DNA of 64,000 bases from Pseudomonadales bacterium (GTDB taxonomy: Bacteria; Pseudomonadota; Gammaproteobacteria; Pseudomonadales; Ketobacteraceae), in the NCBI GenBank assembly GCA_002701845.1, contig NZXG01000044.1, positions 1-64,000 on the forward strand, given 5' to 3'. Both the position numbers and the translations under genes were made by a program. Under the pieces are notes generated by a model. The model searched no databases. It saw nothing but the letters and a program-made list of their open reading frames with translations, and had not been told where the DNA came from. The number at the start of each line of letters is the position of its first letter. Position 1 is the stretch's first letter. Below, piece after piece: positions 25,401-32,910 of the stretch.

Positions 25401-26635
25401 TCGAAGTTGGCGCTGCGATTGTAGTATTCCAGCCGAATGGGATAGCGCTGGCCGCCGGTCAGGGTCAGCGTCGAGCCGCTGTCAAAAGTGGCTGAATGAT
25501 CGGTCCAGTTGTCGATTTCGGCCGGGGCCGAAGGATCCCCCAGCCACAACCGCACCCCATCATCGGTGTAGCTGCGGAACTGATAGTCACCATCCGCCGG
25601 CGGTTCCAGGTAACCCCGCCAACGCATGGAGAAACCACCGGTGCCGGTGCCAAAAGGCGTTTCGAAACTGTCCCAGCTGAAGTCGATCCGGGTGTCCCGG
25701 CGGTACTCGGTGATGGGAGCGGTCAGCGTGGCATTGTTGTAGTAGGCGCCTACGATACCGGCTTCGGTGGCGGTGTAATAAAAATCAGCGGTGGTGGCAG
25801 CCAGAGTATTTCCCAACTCGTCGCTGATATTACTGACCGTCAGGCTGTAGGCGGTCCCCTCCACCAACGCGCTATCCAGGGTCAGGATCACATCGTAGCC
25901 GATGTCCGCCAGCTCCGCATCCAGAATGGTGATGGGCGTGCCGGTGGTGGTGGCCAGGCTGTAATTGGCCGTGATTTCCGCCGAGGAGTTGAGAATTTCC
26001 TGACCGGCGATGGCACTGAAGTTGACGATGACCCGGTCATTGCGGCCGCACTCCAGGCTCACACGGTTCAGTACCGGCGCGCTACTGCCACAGAGTGAAC
26101 CAAAGTCGGCATTGGCTACGGCGCCGGCGTCGAAGTTAATGCGCCATGGATTATAGATAGTGCCTTCGGCTGTCGCGGCGCCATTCATATCGACATCGCC
26201 GCTTAGGTAAATGTAACCCGTGGCGTATAAAATAGCGCTAATGTCGATGTTATCAAAAAAATTTGCGTTACCAATGTAGATATCGCCATCCACCACGATA
26301 ATCAGATCTTCCGGGTTGCCTCCGGGATTCAAATCCACCGAGCCATCCAATGTCAGGTTACCGTTGATAAACACCCGGGTAGAGGCACCACCGGTGACCG
26401 TCAAATCTCCGGTGGAGTCCGAAGTGGCGGAGAAATGGAAGTCCCCCGCCCCCAGACTGCGCGGCAGGGTCATGGCGCTGGTGCCGGTGAAGGTGGGCAA
26501 ATTGGCGGTGACGCTGGTATTTTCCGTATCCCGGGCCGGCCAAACATCGGCACACTGGGCGGCCCGGGTGGGATCACTGATCAAACCCGTCAGTAACAGC
26601 GCGCCAACAAAGGTAATGACTTTTTTAGTACACAT
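22454..26635 (-). CDS. mshQ: MshQ-like MSHA pilus-associated protein with PA14 and LamG domains
   Basis: A 1393-residue secreted or surface protein, last in the MSHA operon. Signal peptide at the N-terminus; a beta-rich region to about residue 285. A PA14 domain spans about 290-435 (GAYYNNATL through YQFRSYTDDGVRLWLG to FGEMRLDW), a sugar-binding type found in adhesins. A LamG/concanavalin-like domain covers about 440-650 (GLVVEYRLEG, DELTVTAWIYLEQL, NTWHHVAVVYADG). The remaining ~740 residues are the DUF6701-type C-terminus typical of MshQ. The start overlaps mshP by 11 bases, with GGAG upstream. A role as tip adhesin is inferred from domain content and position. Confidence 0.88.
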   Translation of the reverse strand: MCTKKVITFVGALLLTGLISDPTRAAQCADVWPARDTENTSVTANLPTFTGTSAMTLPRSLGAGDFHFSATSDSTGDLTVTGGASTRVFINGNLTLDGSVDLNPGGNPEDLIIVVDGDIYIGNANFFDNIDISAILYATGYIYLSGDVDMNGAATAEGTIYNPWRINFDAGAVANADFGSLCGSSAPVLNRVSLECGRNDRVIVNFSAIAGQEILNSSAEITANYSLATTTGTPITILDAELADIGYDVILTLDSALVEGTAYSLTVSNISDELGNTLAATTADFYYTATEAGIVGAYYNNATLTAPITEYRRDTRIDFSWDSFETPFGTGTGGFSMRWRGYLEPPADGDYQFRSYTDDGVRLWLGDPSAPAEIDNWTDHSATFDSGSTLTLTGGQRYPIRLEYYNRSANFEFGEMRLDWRINGGSYQTVPASAYYTCQVAPTATNGLVVEYRLEGPTWNGTAGEVLDTSGLGVHGRAINGAVSSPARVCNGAELDGSNFLRIPDHASLDLSDELTVTAWIYLEQLNSGGLRSILSKDENYEFHIRDDRSIYWWWNSNGGTRSFDTGSTRISLNTWHHVAVVYADGRQSIYLDGTEVAFETYSGETLVTNADPLEVGADQGLADRNWVGQLDEIKIFKQPLSAADINDIMNETRPCPSTLDNFLVSGPTNASVCGPATITVTARQSDGSTYTGYTGLVDLSTSAGHGNWSLVTANGNLTPNPDTDNDGTAQYEFVAADNGTVQLGLSNAYADALQVNVVENGGSASGVSNAITFNENALVIEVTDPWGMDMVAGRNHGIRVTAVGRADSSSAACATLTDYNGSIGLKAWVSRSVLDPAGTAPTLNGSSGAVSLPDAEPGSGTNLSLDFNSGVADTQWITTDVGQYSLQLKDDSSGIVVDTNNNPLPVVGSSATWTVRPFAFYLNPLGNPGAVDANGGAYVRAGEDFTLNVTAVRYQAADDTDGDHQADAGADLSDNAVTPAFGNEGGGSTESVSLTGTLQLPTGTGTNDPGLAGGTTVTGFSGGSAGTAINYPEVGIIDIQGQLADGSYLGMANVLGQVNNVGRFYPASFAVSDNGPISLRDGNGAWSCGFTYQGQDFGFTLEPAITVVARNLNGDTTQNYGGNFWKLALLQHSISLDLASVTGTTCETAGAITSGCFSENSGSVSRSWNNSHNDYDGAATFSTGLHQLTINKLNPVPNSGDVPFSPSVSYSLNTAQLTDTDGACYDTGSGCGPYSIGAINGTEIRWGRGWVDNAVGSILTPLPMTLRLQYWNSAQQFQLNPEDDFIGCAGTAAITSDMALSGYSGQLSAGETAPGGIAAQPGFHVLTLTAPGYGGTAVSTANTGSVRVTWNLDAWLRYDFDGDGTLDAPSGVATFVGPADNQPVLFRREGFR

Positions 26636-27020
26636 CCAGCACCATCTCCACTGAACGGGATACGTAATCCGGCTGCGCCGGCGAGCTACCCAGGGTGGCC
26701 CGGGCCTGCACCTCATAGAGGGCGCCGTTATTACCCGCCTCAACGTAGGTGGTGCGAGTGCAACTCAGACTGATGCTAAACCCATTGATCGTAAAATTGG
26801 CAGGGACCGTAGGGCAGGCATCGGCGGCAAAAATCTGATGGGCCGCCCATTGGTTGGCGCTTTGCGCTGCCCAATAGGCCTGGGTACCCAGCCAGTTGAG
26901 ATTGCCGGTGGCACTCTGGCTGGACAGCAGGCGGGCCATGGCCCCCACCAGCAAGGTCACCACCACCAGCATAAAAATCAAAGCCGGCAGTGCCAGTCCG
27001 GTGTGGCGGCGCCCGTTCAT
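26625..27020 (-). CDS. mshP: MSHA biogenesis protein MshP
   Basis: A 131-residue minor pilin-like protein. The N-terminal hydrophobic stretch (GLALPALIFMLVVVTLLVGAM) resembles a PilX-type class, without the canonical G-FTLIE cleavage site, as is usual for MshP. Two cysteines (ACP, LSC) in the C-terminal half could form a disulfide. It overlaps mshO by 4 bases (ATGA) and mshQ by 11 bases. Likely part of the pilus tip initiation complex with MshO, MshC and MshD, by analogy with type IV minor pilins. Confidence 0.87.
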   Translation of the reverse strand: MNGRRHTGLALPALIFMLVVVTLLVGAMARLLSSQSATGNLNWLGTQAYWAAQSANQWAAHQIFAADACPTVPANFTINGFSISLSCTRTTYVEAGNNGALYEVQARATLGSSPAQPDYVSRSVEMVLDVY

Positions 27021-27871
27021 GAACGGTTCTCCACATGTATAAAGCGCACCAGGGTAACGCTTTCACCCTGATCGGAAAGGGTCAGCACCAGGGTGACGAT
27101 GCCGTTTAACGCATCCACCGCGCTGTAACCGAAGCTGCAGGCGGATACCGAATCCACCAACAGTGCGGTGCTGGCACTGGATAGCGGCGCAGCGGCGGGA
27201 TTGGTGGGCTGCGCCGCCTGCAACGTATAGCCGCTATAGCGGGTGAGTTCGCCAGTGCCGGTATTACACACATAACTGGCGCCCCCGCTCACCACATAAA
27301 AGCGACTGGCAATAGAATCCTGGGAAAACTGAAACGGCGCGCTCAAACTGAGGGTGGAGCCCGCCAGACTGGGAGTGATGGCGGTACCTGTGATTACATG
27401 GGCGCCCGCCGGTAACGAGGAGCCATCACTGGCGGCTTGATAGAGGTTGTAACCACTGGCCGCCAAATCACTGTTGCCCACCACCAGACGGTTGCCGGCG
27501 CCCACCGCTGGCAGCGGACCAATGATATCGAACTGGCTGTCCGGAGCGGAAAAATCCAGCAGGTCACCGCCACTCCCCGGCAGCTTGCGGTAGCGGCCAA
27601 AGTCCTCGATGGGCGTCCACTCAATGGCGGTGCCGTTAGTCCGCACACTGAAAGGCACTGCATTACGCAGATCCCGAGCCAGTTGCCGTAAGGCGCCGTC
27701 GGCTTTGGCCACCAGCGCGGCGCGGCGGGCGGTATCCACGTAACCCTGCATCTGATTGCCCACCATGGTGGTGGCCAGCACCCCCACCACCCCCAACAGG
27801 GTGATGACGATAATCAGCTCCACCAGGGTAAACCCCCGCTGGCTGTTAACTGCAGGCCGGATTGCTTTCAT
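27017..27871 (-). CDS. mshO: MSHA minor pilin MshO
   Basis: A 284-residue type IV prepilin. The leader ends RGFTLVELIIVITLLGVVG: cleavage after Gly13, with Glu at position +5, as required by the prepilin peptidase. The large C-terminal domain (about 35-284) has four cysteine-poor beta segments and fits the PulJ/PilW-like minor pilin class. It overlaps mshD by 26 bases and mshP by 4, so the group is tightly coupled. Confidence 0.9.
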   Translation of the reverse strand: MKAIRPAVNSQRGFTLVELIIVITLLGVVGVLATTMVGNQMQGYVDTARRAALVAKADGALRQLARDLRNAVPFSVRTNGTAIEWTPIEDFGRYRKLPGSGGDLLDFSAPDSQFDIIGPLPAVGAGNRLVVGNSDLAASGYNLYQAASDGSSLPAGAHVITGTAITPSLAGSTLSLSAPFQFSQDSIASRFYVVSGGASYVCNTGTGELTRYSGYTLQAAQPTNPAAAPLSSASTALLVDSVSACSFGYSAVDALNGIVTLVLTLSDQGESVTLVRFIHVENRS

Positions 27872-28343
27872 AGTCCGTGCGGTACCCCACCAGGGTCATG
27901 GTTTCGTTCAGAGGATTGGTGACACTCACCGCGATGCGCAACGCACAATTGCTGGCAATGCCCGGCAGACTATTGGTATCCGCCACCACAATACTGACGC
28001 TGTAACTGCTGAGGGAGGCCACGGTCGAGCCGTCCGGCAAACGAATACTGTTGTCGCTATAGCCGTTGTAATCGCAGACATTGTTGAAGTTGGCCCGACT
28101 GGCCGGCGCGGTGGGACAACGGGTGCCGGTAGCGGGATCCAGAAACGGTTTTAACGTGGCCTCTTCCATAAAGGATTCCGCCAGGGCAATGGTCTGGGTG
28201 CGAATCATGGGGTCCGCGCTGCGCCCCACCACCGCGCTGTAACTGGACATCAAAGCCGCCACCAGCACCCCCGCCACGGCAATGGCGATCACCAGTTCCA
28301 CCAGAGTCAGGCCCCGTTGCCCGCGCTCAGGGTTGATAGACAT
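27846..28343 (-). CDS. mshD: MSHA minor pilin MshD
   Basis: A 165-residue minor pilin of the PilV/GspI class. The prepilin motif is RGLTLVELVIAIAVAG (leader about 11 residues from ATG at 28343). That start has GGAG upstream and gives a normal short leader, whereas the open frame extending to 28397 would add an unlikely 18 residues. Cysteines near RCPTAP, NVCDYNG, SNCALR and the C-terminal ACS could form disulfides. It overlaps mshC by 17 bases. Confidence 0.88.
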   Translation of the reverse strand: MSINPERGQRGLTLVELVIAIAVAGVLVAALMSSYSAVVGRSADPMIRTQTIALAESFMEEATLKPFLDPATGTRCPTAPASRANFNNVCDYNGYSDNSIRLPDGSTVASLSSYSVSIVVADTNSLPGIASNCALRIAVSVTNPLNETMTLVGYRTDYESNPACS

Positions 28344-28815
28344 AACCGGTTGCTCCGGCCACCCGCAGGGTGCGGCTGCCCACGGTGATCTGCGCATTAC
28401 CAGGCACGATATTCAGGCTGCTGTTCAGCGCCCGGCCTTGCGGGTCGAACAACAACGGATTGACGCTGGCGCTGACGCTGCTGCCGGCGGGCAATGCCTG
28501 CCGTTCCGTATAGCCGGTGGCAAAGCCATCGGGGTTAGTCACCGCCACGCCGGAAAAGGCACTGCTGTTACAGTCGCTGTCCACGGTGACCGTAAACCCG
28601 TTCGTGGTAAAAGCGATCTGCGCCAGACACCCGGTCCCCATGGCCTTGGCCTGGGTGTAACGCACCGCCTGGGCCAGGTCGTCGAAGAAGGTACGCTCCT
28701 CGAATACCGTGCTGGATGAAAAACGGGGTCCGACCACCACGGCCAGGACCCCGATTATTGTGATGACGGTAATGAGCTCGATCAGGGTGAAGCCACTGTG
28801 GTAATCACGCTGCAT
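28327..28815 (-). CDS. mshC: MSHA minor pilin MshC
   Basis: A 162-residue prepilin with a short leader, MQRDYHSG, followed by FTLIELITVITIIGVLAVVVGPRF. The mature protein starts at Phe with Glu5. It resembles the GspH/FimT class of minor pilins. It lies 29 bases after mshA and overlaps mshD. Confidence 0.9.
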   Translation of the reverse strand: MQRDYHSGFTLIELITVITIIGVLAVVVGPRFSSSTVFEERTFFDDLAQAVRYTQAKAMGTGCLAQIAFTTNGFTVTVDSDCNSSAFSGVAVTNPDGFATGYTERQALPAGSSVSASVNPLLFDPQGRALNSSLNIVPGNAQITVGSRTLRVAGATGYVYQP

Positions 28816-28844
28816 AATGGCTCATGTTTGTTGGCATTACTCTA

Positions 28845-29288
28845 TTAGCAACCGGCGATGGCGCCGAATGAAGGTGCCCCACTGGCAGCCGCTTCCGTGT
28901 AGGTAAAGCTACAGGCGCCATAGGTAATAGTAGTAACGGCGGGGGCGCCATCGTCATCGGTACAGGTATAGTCGGCTTCCAGACCAGCCGCTTCACAGAT
29001 CTGGCTGTTGGTGTCGGCGTCATCCCCACTGGGGTAGCCGTTAACGATATCGATGATGGTACCGTCTTCCAGAGTCACGGTAGCCGGGCTTCCACCGTTC
29101 GCCAAAAATGCGGAGTGTACAATGGCGGAGGCGGACTTCACTGAAGCCAGCGCACCCTGGGTGGCGGCCCGCTCCGCGTCCGTGCTCAAATCCGCAAACC
29201 GCGGCAGGGCAAAGGCGGACAGAATGCCCAGAATAACAATTACCATGATCAGTTCGATAAGGGTGAAACCCGATTGCTGCTTTTTCAT
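28845..29288 (-). CDS. mshA: Major MSHA pilin MshA
   Basis: The main structural subunit of the pilus, 147 residues. It has a very short leader, MKKQQSG, then FTLIELIMVIVILGILSAFALPRFADLSTDAERAA, the highly conserved MSHA N-helix. The globular domain carries a C-terminal pair of cysteines (YGACSF and the final AGC), typical of the disulfide-bounded loop, and a further pair (QICEAA, DYTCTDD). AGAGGTAGAG upstream gives a strong start. Its place, between mshB and mshC, is that of Vibrio mshA. It probably serves surface attachment. Confidence 0.94.
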   Translation of the reverse strand: MKKQQSGFTLIELIMVIVILGILSAFALPRFADLSTDAERAATQGALASVKSASAIVHSAFLANGGSPATVTLEDGTIIDIVNGYPSGDDADTNSQICEAAGLEADYTCTDDDGAPAVTTITYGACSFTYTEAAASGAPSFGAIAGC

Positions 29289-29323
29289 TGCTCTACCTCT
29301 GTGATAACAAGCATCTTGAAAGA

Positions 29324-29899
29324 TTATTCGATGGTGGTAACCACCTCGCCGGTTCTGGCGTTGTAAACGATATAACTGTTGTTGCTGCTGCGGCGGTAAC
29401 TGTAGCGGCAGTTGCCACCCACAGCTTCCACCAGATAATCCGCGTTGATGGCACCACTGGTGGTCACCGAGGGCGCGTTGGCCACCAGCACGCCACGCCA
29501 GATTCGGGCACAGCGATCGGCGCTGTCCATCACCTGATTGTGACTGGAACCGGCGCCCTGCCCCACATCCGTGGGCCAGCCTTCGGCACTGGTGGCCACA
29601 TCGTCGTTACCGAAACCGTCCACACCATCCACCGCCAGTGAAGTACTGTTGGCCACCCACTGGCTGCGCACCAGCACCACGGCGGAAGCCAGGGCGCCAC
29701 CGGCGCCAAACACCGCGGCTTCGTGGGCGTTGTCATAGGTTTCCAGCATCCGTGGCAATGCCACCGCCGCCAAAATGGAGATCAGGGCGATCACCACCAC
29801 CATTTCGATCAGGGTGAACCCCTGTTCTCTGCTGCCCTCGAGCTTGTGCGTTAAAGCCACTGTTTTCACTGCAGTTCTTGAATCCGTGTTTGATTCCAT
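29324..29899 (-). CDS. mshB: MSHA pilin MshB
   Basis: A 191-residue prepilin-like protein with the processing site EQGFTLIEMVVVIALISILAAVALPRM. From the first ATG (29899) the leader would be 27 residues, long for a type IVa prepilin, and no ribosome site precedes it. A GTG at 29869 would give a more normal 17-residue leader, so the true start may lie there. A TATAGT lies right before the ATG, which would also fit a downstream start. MshB is thought to act as a minor pilin. In Vibrio cholerae a second promoter precedes mshB. Confidence 0.88.
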   Translation of the reverse strand: MESNTDSRTAVKTVALTHKLEGSREQGFTLIEMVVVIALISILAAVALPRMLETYDNAHEAAVFGAGGALASAVVLVRSQWVANSTSLAVDGVDGFGNDDVATSAEGWPTDVGQGAGSSHNQVMDSADRCARIWRGVLVANAPSVTTSGAINADYLVEAVGGNCRYSYRRSSNNSYIVYNARTGEVVTTIE

Positions 29900-29968
29900 A
29901 ACTATAGTCCAGAATTTTCAGTTCACCGGCCGTTTAACATATCTTTACAACCGGCCATCACATGATCA

Positions 29969-31192
29969 CTATCGTTGCATGGCGGAGCCCAGTTCCCACA
30001 TGGGCAGGAACACGCCCAGGGCCAGTATCAAAACCAGAATACCCAGAAAAACCAGAATGATAGGCTCGATGGCATCCGCCAGCCCCTTGAGATCGTAATC
30101 CACTTCCTCATCGTAAAAATCCGCCACGTCGTGTAACAGTTTGTCCAGGGAACCGGTTTCCTCGCCAATGGCAATCATCTGCAACACCAGATCTGAAAAA
30201 ATGCCGGCGGCGGCCGAGGTGCGGGCCAGGGAATCCCCCCGCTCTACCCCCCGGCGAATGGAATCGATATTACTGGCGATATATTCATTGCCTACCGTCG
30301 GCCCGACGATAGTGAGCGCCTGCAGCACCGGCACCCCGGACTCGAACGTCATGGCGAAACTGCGGGCAAAGCGAGATAGGGCAATGCGTTCGAAGATGCC
30401 GCCAATAATGGGAATCCGCAGCTTTTTTTCATCCCACCAGAGGCGCCCCTTGGGGGTATTGATGTAATAGAGGAAACCGAATATCAGCGCTCCGCTGCCA
30501 CCCAGCACCAGCCACCAGTACTGCACGGAAAAGTCCGACACCGCCACCAGAATGCGGGTGGGTAGTGGCAACTCGGCGCCCACTTTGCTGAACACTTTTG
30601 CGAACTGGGGGATCACAAACATGTTGACGATCATCATGGCAATCAACATGGCGCTGATGACGAACAGGGGATAGCGCATGGCCTGGGTCATGCGATTGCG
30701 GGTATCCCGTTCCATTTCGATATGTGAAATCAGTTTGGAAAAGGCATCCTCCAAGCGGCCGGTGCTTTCCCCCACGTGGATCATGCTGACGAACATGGAA
30801 TTAAATACTTTAGGATGAGCGCCCATGGCCTGAGCCAGACCGGAGCCGGTGGCCAGGCGCACATTGATATCCGCCAGGGCCTCCTTAATGGGCTGGCAGC
30901 GGCTGATTTCCATTAGCCCGGAAATGGCCTGAATGATGGGAACACCAGCCCGGGTCAGGGCCCGCATCTGCCGGCACAACATAATCAGGTCATCGTACCT
31001 GACCCGTCGCTGCCGCAGCGCCACCAGCCCTTGAGCCTGCTTGGGTTTTTTAACTTTCGCGGCCTCAATGGCCACCGGTACGATGGCCTGGTTTTGCAGC
31101 TGAATCGCCGCCGCCTGAGTGCTGGCCGCCTGCAGGGTGCCGGCCACCTCCTCCCCCCTTTGATTGCGGCCCCGGTAGGCAAACGTCTGCAT
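29969..31192 (-). CDS. mshG: MSHA platform protein MshG (PilC/GspF family)
   Basis: Inner-membrane platform protein of the pilus machine, 407 residues. Two T2SSF domains (about 65-190 and 270-393) each contain a cytoplasmic helical bundle followed by membrane spans, near LFVISAMLIAMMIVNMFVIP and IILVFLGILVLILALGVFLPM. The motif GVPIIQAISGLMEIS in the first repeat is answered by GVPVLQALTIVGP in the second. It lies 5 bases after mshE. Confidence 0.94.
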   Translation of the reverse strand: MQTFAYRGRNQRGEEVAGTLQAASTQAAAIQLQNQAIVPVAIEAAKVKKPKQAQGLVALRQRRVRYDDLIMLCRQMRALTRAGVPIIQAISGLMEISRCQPIKEALADINVRLATGSGLAQAMGAHPKVFNSMFVSMIHVGESTGRLEDAFSKLISHIEMERDTRNRMTQAMRYPLFVISAMLIAMMIVNMFVIPQFAKVFSKVGAELPLPTRILVAVSDFSVQYWWLVLGGSGALIFGFLYYINTPKGRLWWDEKKLRIPIIGGIFERIALSRFARSFAMTFESGVPVLQALTIVGPTVGNEYIASNIDSIRRGVERGDSLARTSAAAGIFSDLVLQMIAIGEETGSLDKLLHDVADFYDEEVDYDLKGLADAIEPIILVFLGILVLILALGVFLPMWELGSAMQR

Positions 31193-31197
31193 AGGCG

Positions 31198-32907
31198 TTA
31201 CTGGTCTTCCAGGGTGGCGGTGATTTTGAAGACTTCATGCACCGAGGTGACCCCGGTCCGGGCATAGTCCAGGGCACACTGGCTCAGACTGCGAAAGCTG
31301 GGACTGTCCGCCGCCGCCCGGGTAAATTCCGCGGCATCCCCTTTGCGCAGGGCATAGAGCAGCCCCTCATTCATCTCCAACAATTCGTAGACGCCGATGC
31401 GACCGGTGTAGCCGGTATTGTTGCAGTGGTGACAGCCGCTGCCTTTATGGTATTGCGCGTCCAGGGCGGTGCCGTCAATGTTGCCCAGCCAGGTCAGCTC
31501 CTGGGGCGTGAGCTCATAGGGCTGCTTACAGTGTTCGCAGATTTTGCGCACCAGGCGCTGGGCCACCACCGCCCGCAATGAGGAGGCCACCAGGAAGGCA
31601 TCGCAACCCATATCAATCAAACGCATGGCGGTGGAAACGGAATCGTTGGTGTGCAGAGTGGATAACACCATGTGACCGGTCATGGCGGCCCGCAGGCCGA
31701 TTTCCGCAGTTTCATGATCGCGCATCTCCCCCACCAGGATCACATCCGGATCCTGGCGCAGGGCGGTGCGCAACACCGACGAGAACGTGAGCCCGATCTT
31801 ACTGCTCACCTGCACCTGATTGATCCGCGGCAGCCGGTATTCGATAGGGTCTTCCGCAGTGATAATTTTTCGTTCCGGCACATTGAGCTGGTTGAGGGCG
31901 GCGTACAGGGTGGTGGTTTTACCGCTACCGGTGGGGCCGGTCACCAGCACCATGCCATAGGGTCGCTGAATCAGATTTTCAAACCGGTTGCGAATCGACT
32001 CCGGCATCCCCAGCTTATCCATGGACAGCATACCGGCGGACTGATCCAGCAGTCGCATCACCACGCACTCGCCGTAGGGAACCGGCAAAGTGGACAGGCG
32101 CACATCAATACTCTTACCCAGGATTCGCACATTGAATCGGCCATCCTGAGGCAGGCGTTTTTCCGAGATATCGAGCCCCGACATAATCTTAAGCCGCGAT
32201 ACCAGAGCGGGCGCAATGCGCCGCTCCTTCATTACCTGTTCCTGCAGCTCGCCATCGATCCGCAGCCGCACCCGCAGCACCTGCTCGTCCGGTTCAATAT
32301 GAATGTCCGAGGCCCGCACCTGCACCGCATCCTCAAAAATACTCTGCAGCAAACGCACCACCGGTGCTTCCGCGGTATCCGTGGTGGTGGCCAGGTTCTC
32401 CAGGTCGAAGTCGGTGGTTTCCAGTTCGGAATCCAGTTCCACCGCGATGGAGGCAATCTGTTCCGAACGGCGGTAAGAGCGGTCCATGGCCGCCAGCAGA
32501 TCCTGTTCCTTGACGAAGGCCGGATGCACCGACCGCTTCAGAATCCGTTGTAATTCATCGATGGCCAGCAGATCCAGGGGATCGCTCATCCCCACCAGCA
32601 ACCCATCGGGCTGTTCCGCCAGTAAGATGGCGCGAAAGCGCCGGGCGTAGGTTTCCGGCAGGGCTTTGATCAAGTCGTTATTCAGACGGAAACGCAGCAG
32701 GTCCACAAACGGATAGCCGAAATGATTGGCCATGGTCTGCAGCATCTGCGCCTCGGTCACAAACCCCAGATCCACCACCACTTTACCGATCTTTTTGCCG
32801 GTGCGTTTCTGCTCGGTAAGCGCCGCCTTCAATTGATCCTCCACGATCAACCCCTTGGAGACCAGCAAATCACCGATTCGGACTTTGGGGGCCTTTGCGG
32901 TATCCAT
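31198..32907 (-). CDS. mshE: MSHA extension ATPase MshE with c-di-GMP-binding N-domain
   Basis: Hexameric ATPase that powers pilus extension, 569 residues. The N-terminal MshEN domain begins RIGDLLVSKGLIVEDQL and repeats IGKVVVDLGFVTEAQ, matching the R/L-x-G-x-x-L-V-x-x-G pattern by which Vibrio MshE binds c-di-GMP. The ATPase part has Walker A GPTGSGKTT, the Asp box, Walker B and His box segments (ILVGEMRDHETAEIGL, LSTLHTNDS). A tetracysteine zinc site is present (CEHC and CHHC). It lies 3 bases after mshL. Pilus production is therefore likely controlled by c-di-GMP. Confidence 0.95.
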   Translation of the reverse strand: MDTAKAPKVRIGDLLVSKGLIVEDQLKAALTEQKRTGKKIGKVVVDLGFVTEAQMLQTMANHFGYPFVDLLRFRLNNDLIKALPETYARRFRAILLAEQPDGLLVGMSDPLDLLAIDELQRILKRSVHPAFVKEQDLLAAMDRSYRRSEQIASIAVELDSELETTDFDLENLATTTDTAEAPVVRLLQSIFEDAVQVRASDIHIEPDEQVLRVRLRIDGELQEQVMKERRIAPALVSRLKIMSGLDISEKRLPQDGRFNVRILGKSIDVRLSTLPVPYGECVVMRLLDQSAGMLSMDKLGMPESIRNRFENLIQRPYGMVLVTGPTGSGKTTTLYAALNQLNVPERKIITAEDPIEYRLPRINQVQVSSKIGLTFSSVLRTALRQDPDVILVGEMRDHETAEIGLRAAMTGHMVLSTLHTNDSVSTAMRLIDMGCDAFLVASSLRAVVAQRLVRKICEHCKQPYELTPQELTWLGNIDGTALDAQYHKGSGCHHCNNTGYTGRIGVYELLEMNEGLLYALRKGDAAEFTRAAADSPSFRSLSQCALDYARTGVTSVHEVFKITATLEDQ

Positions 32908-32910
32908 GGG

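Noticed and set aside
29324..29899. mshB as a second copy of mshA
   Set aside because: The globular domain differs and has MshB features; position and size fit mshB.
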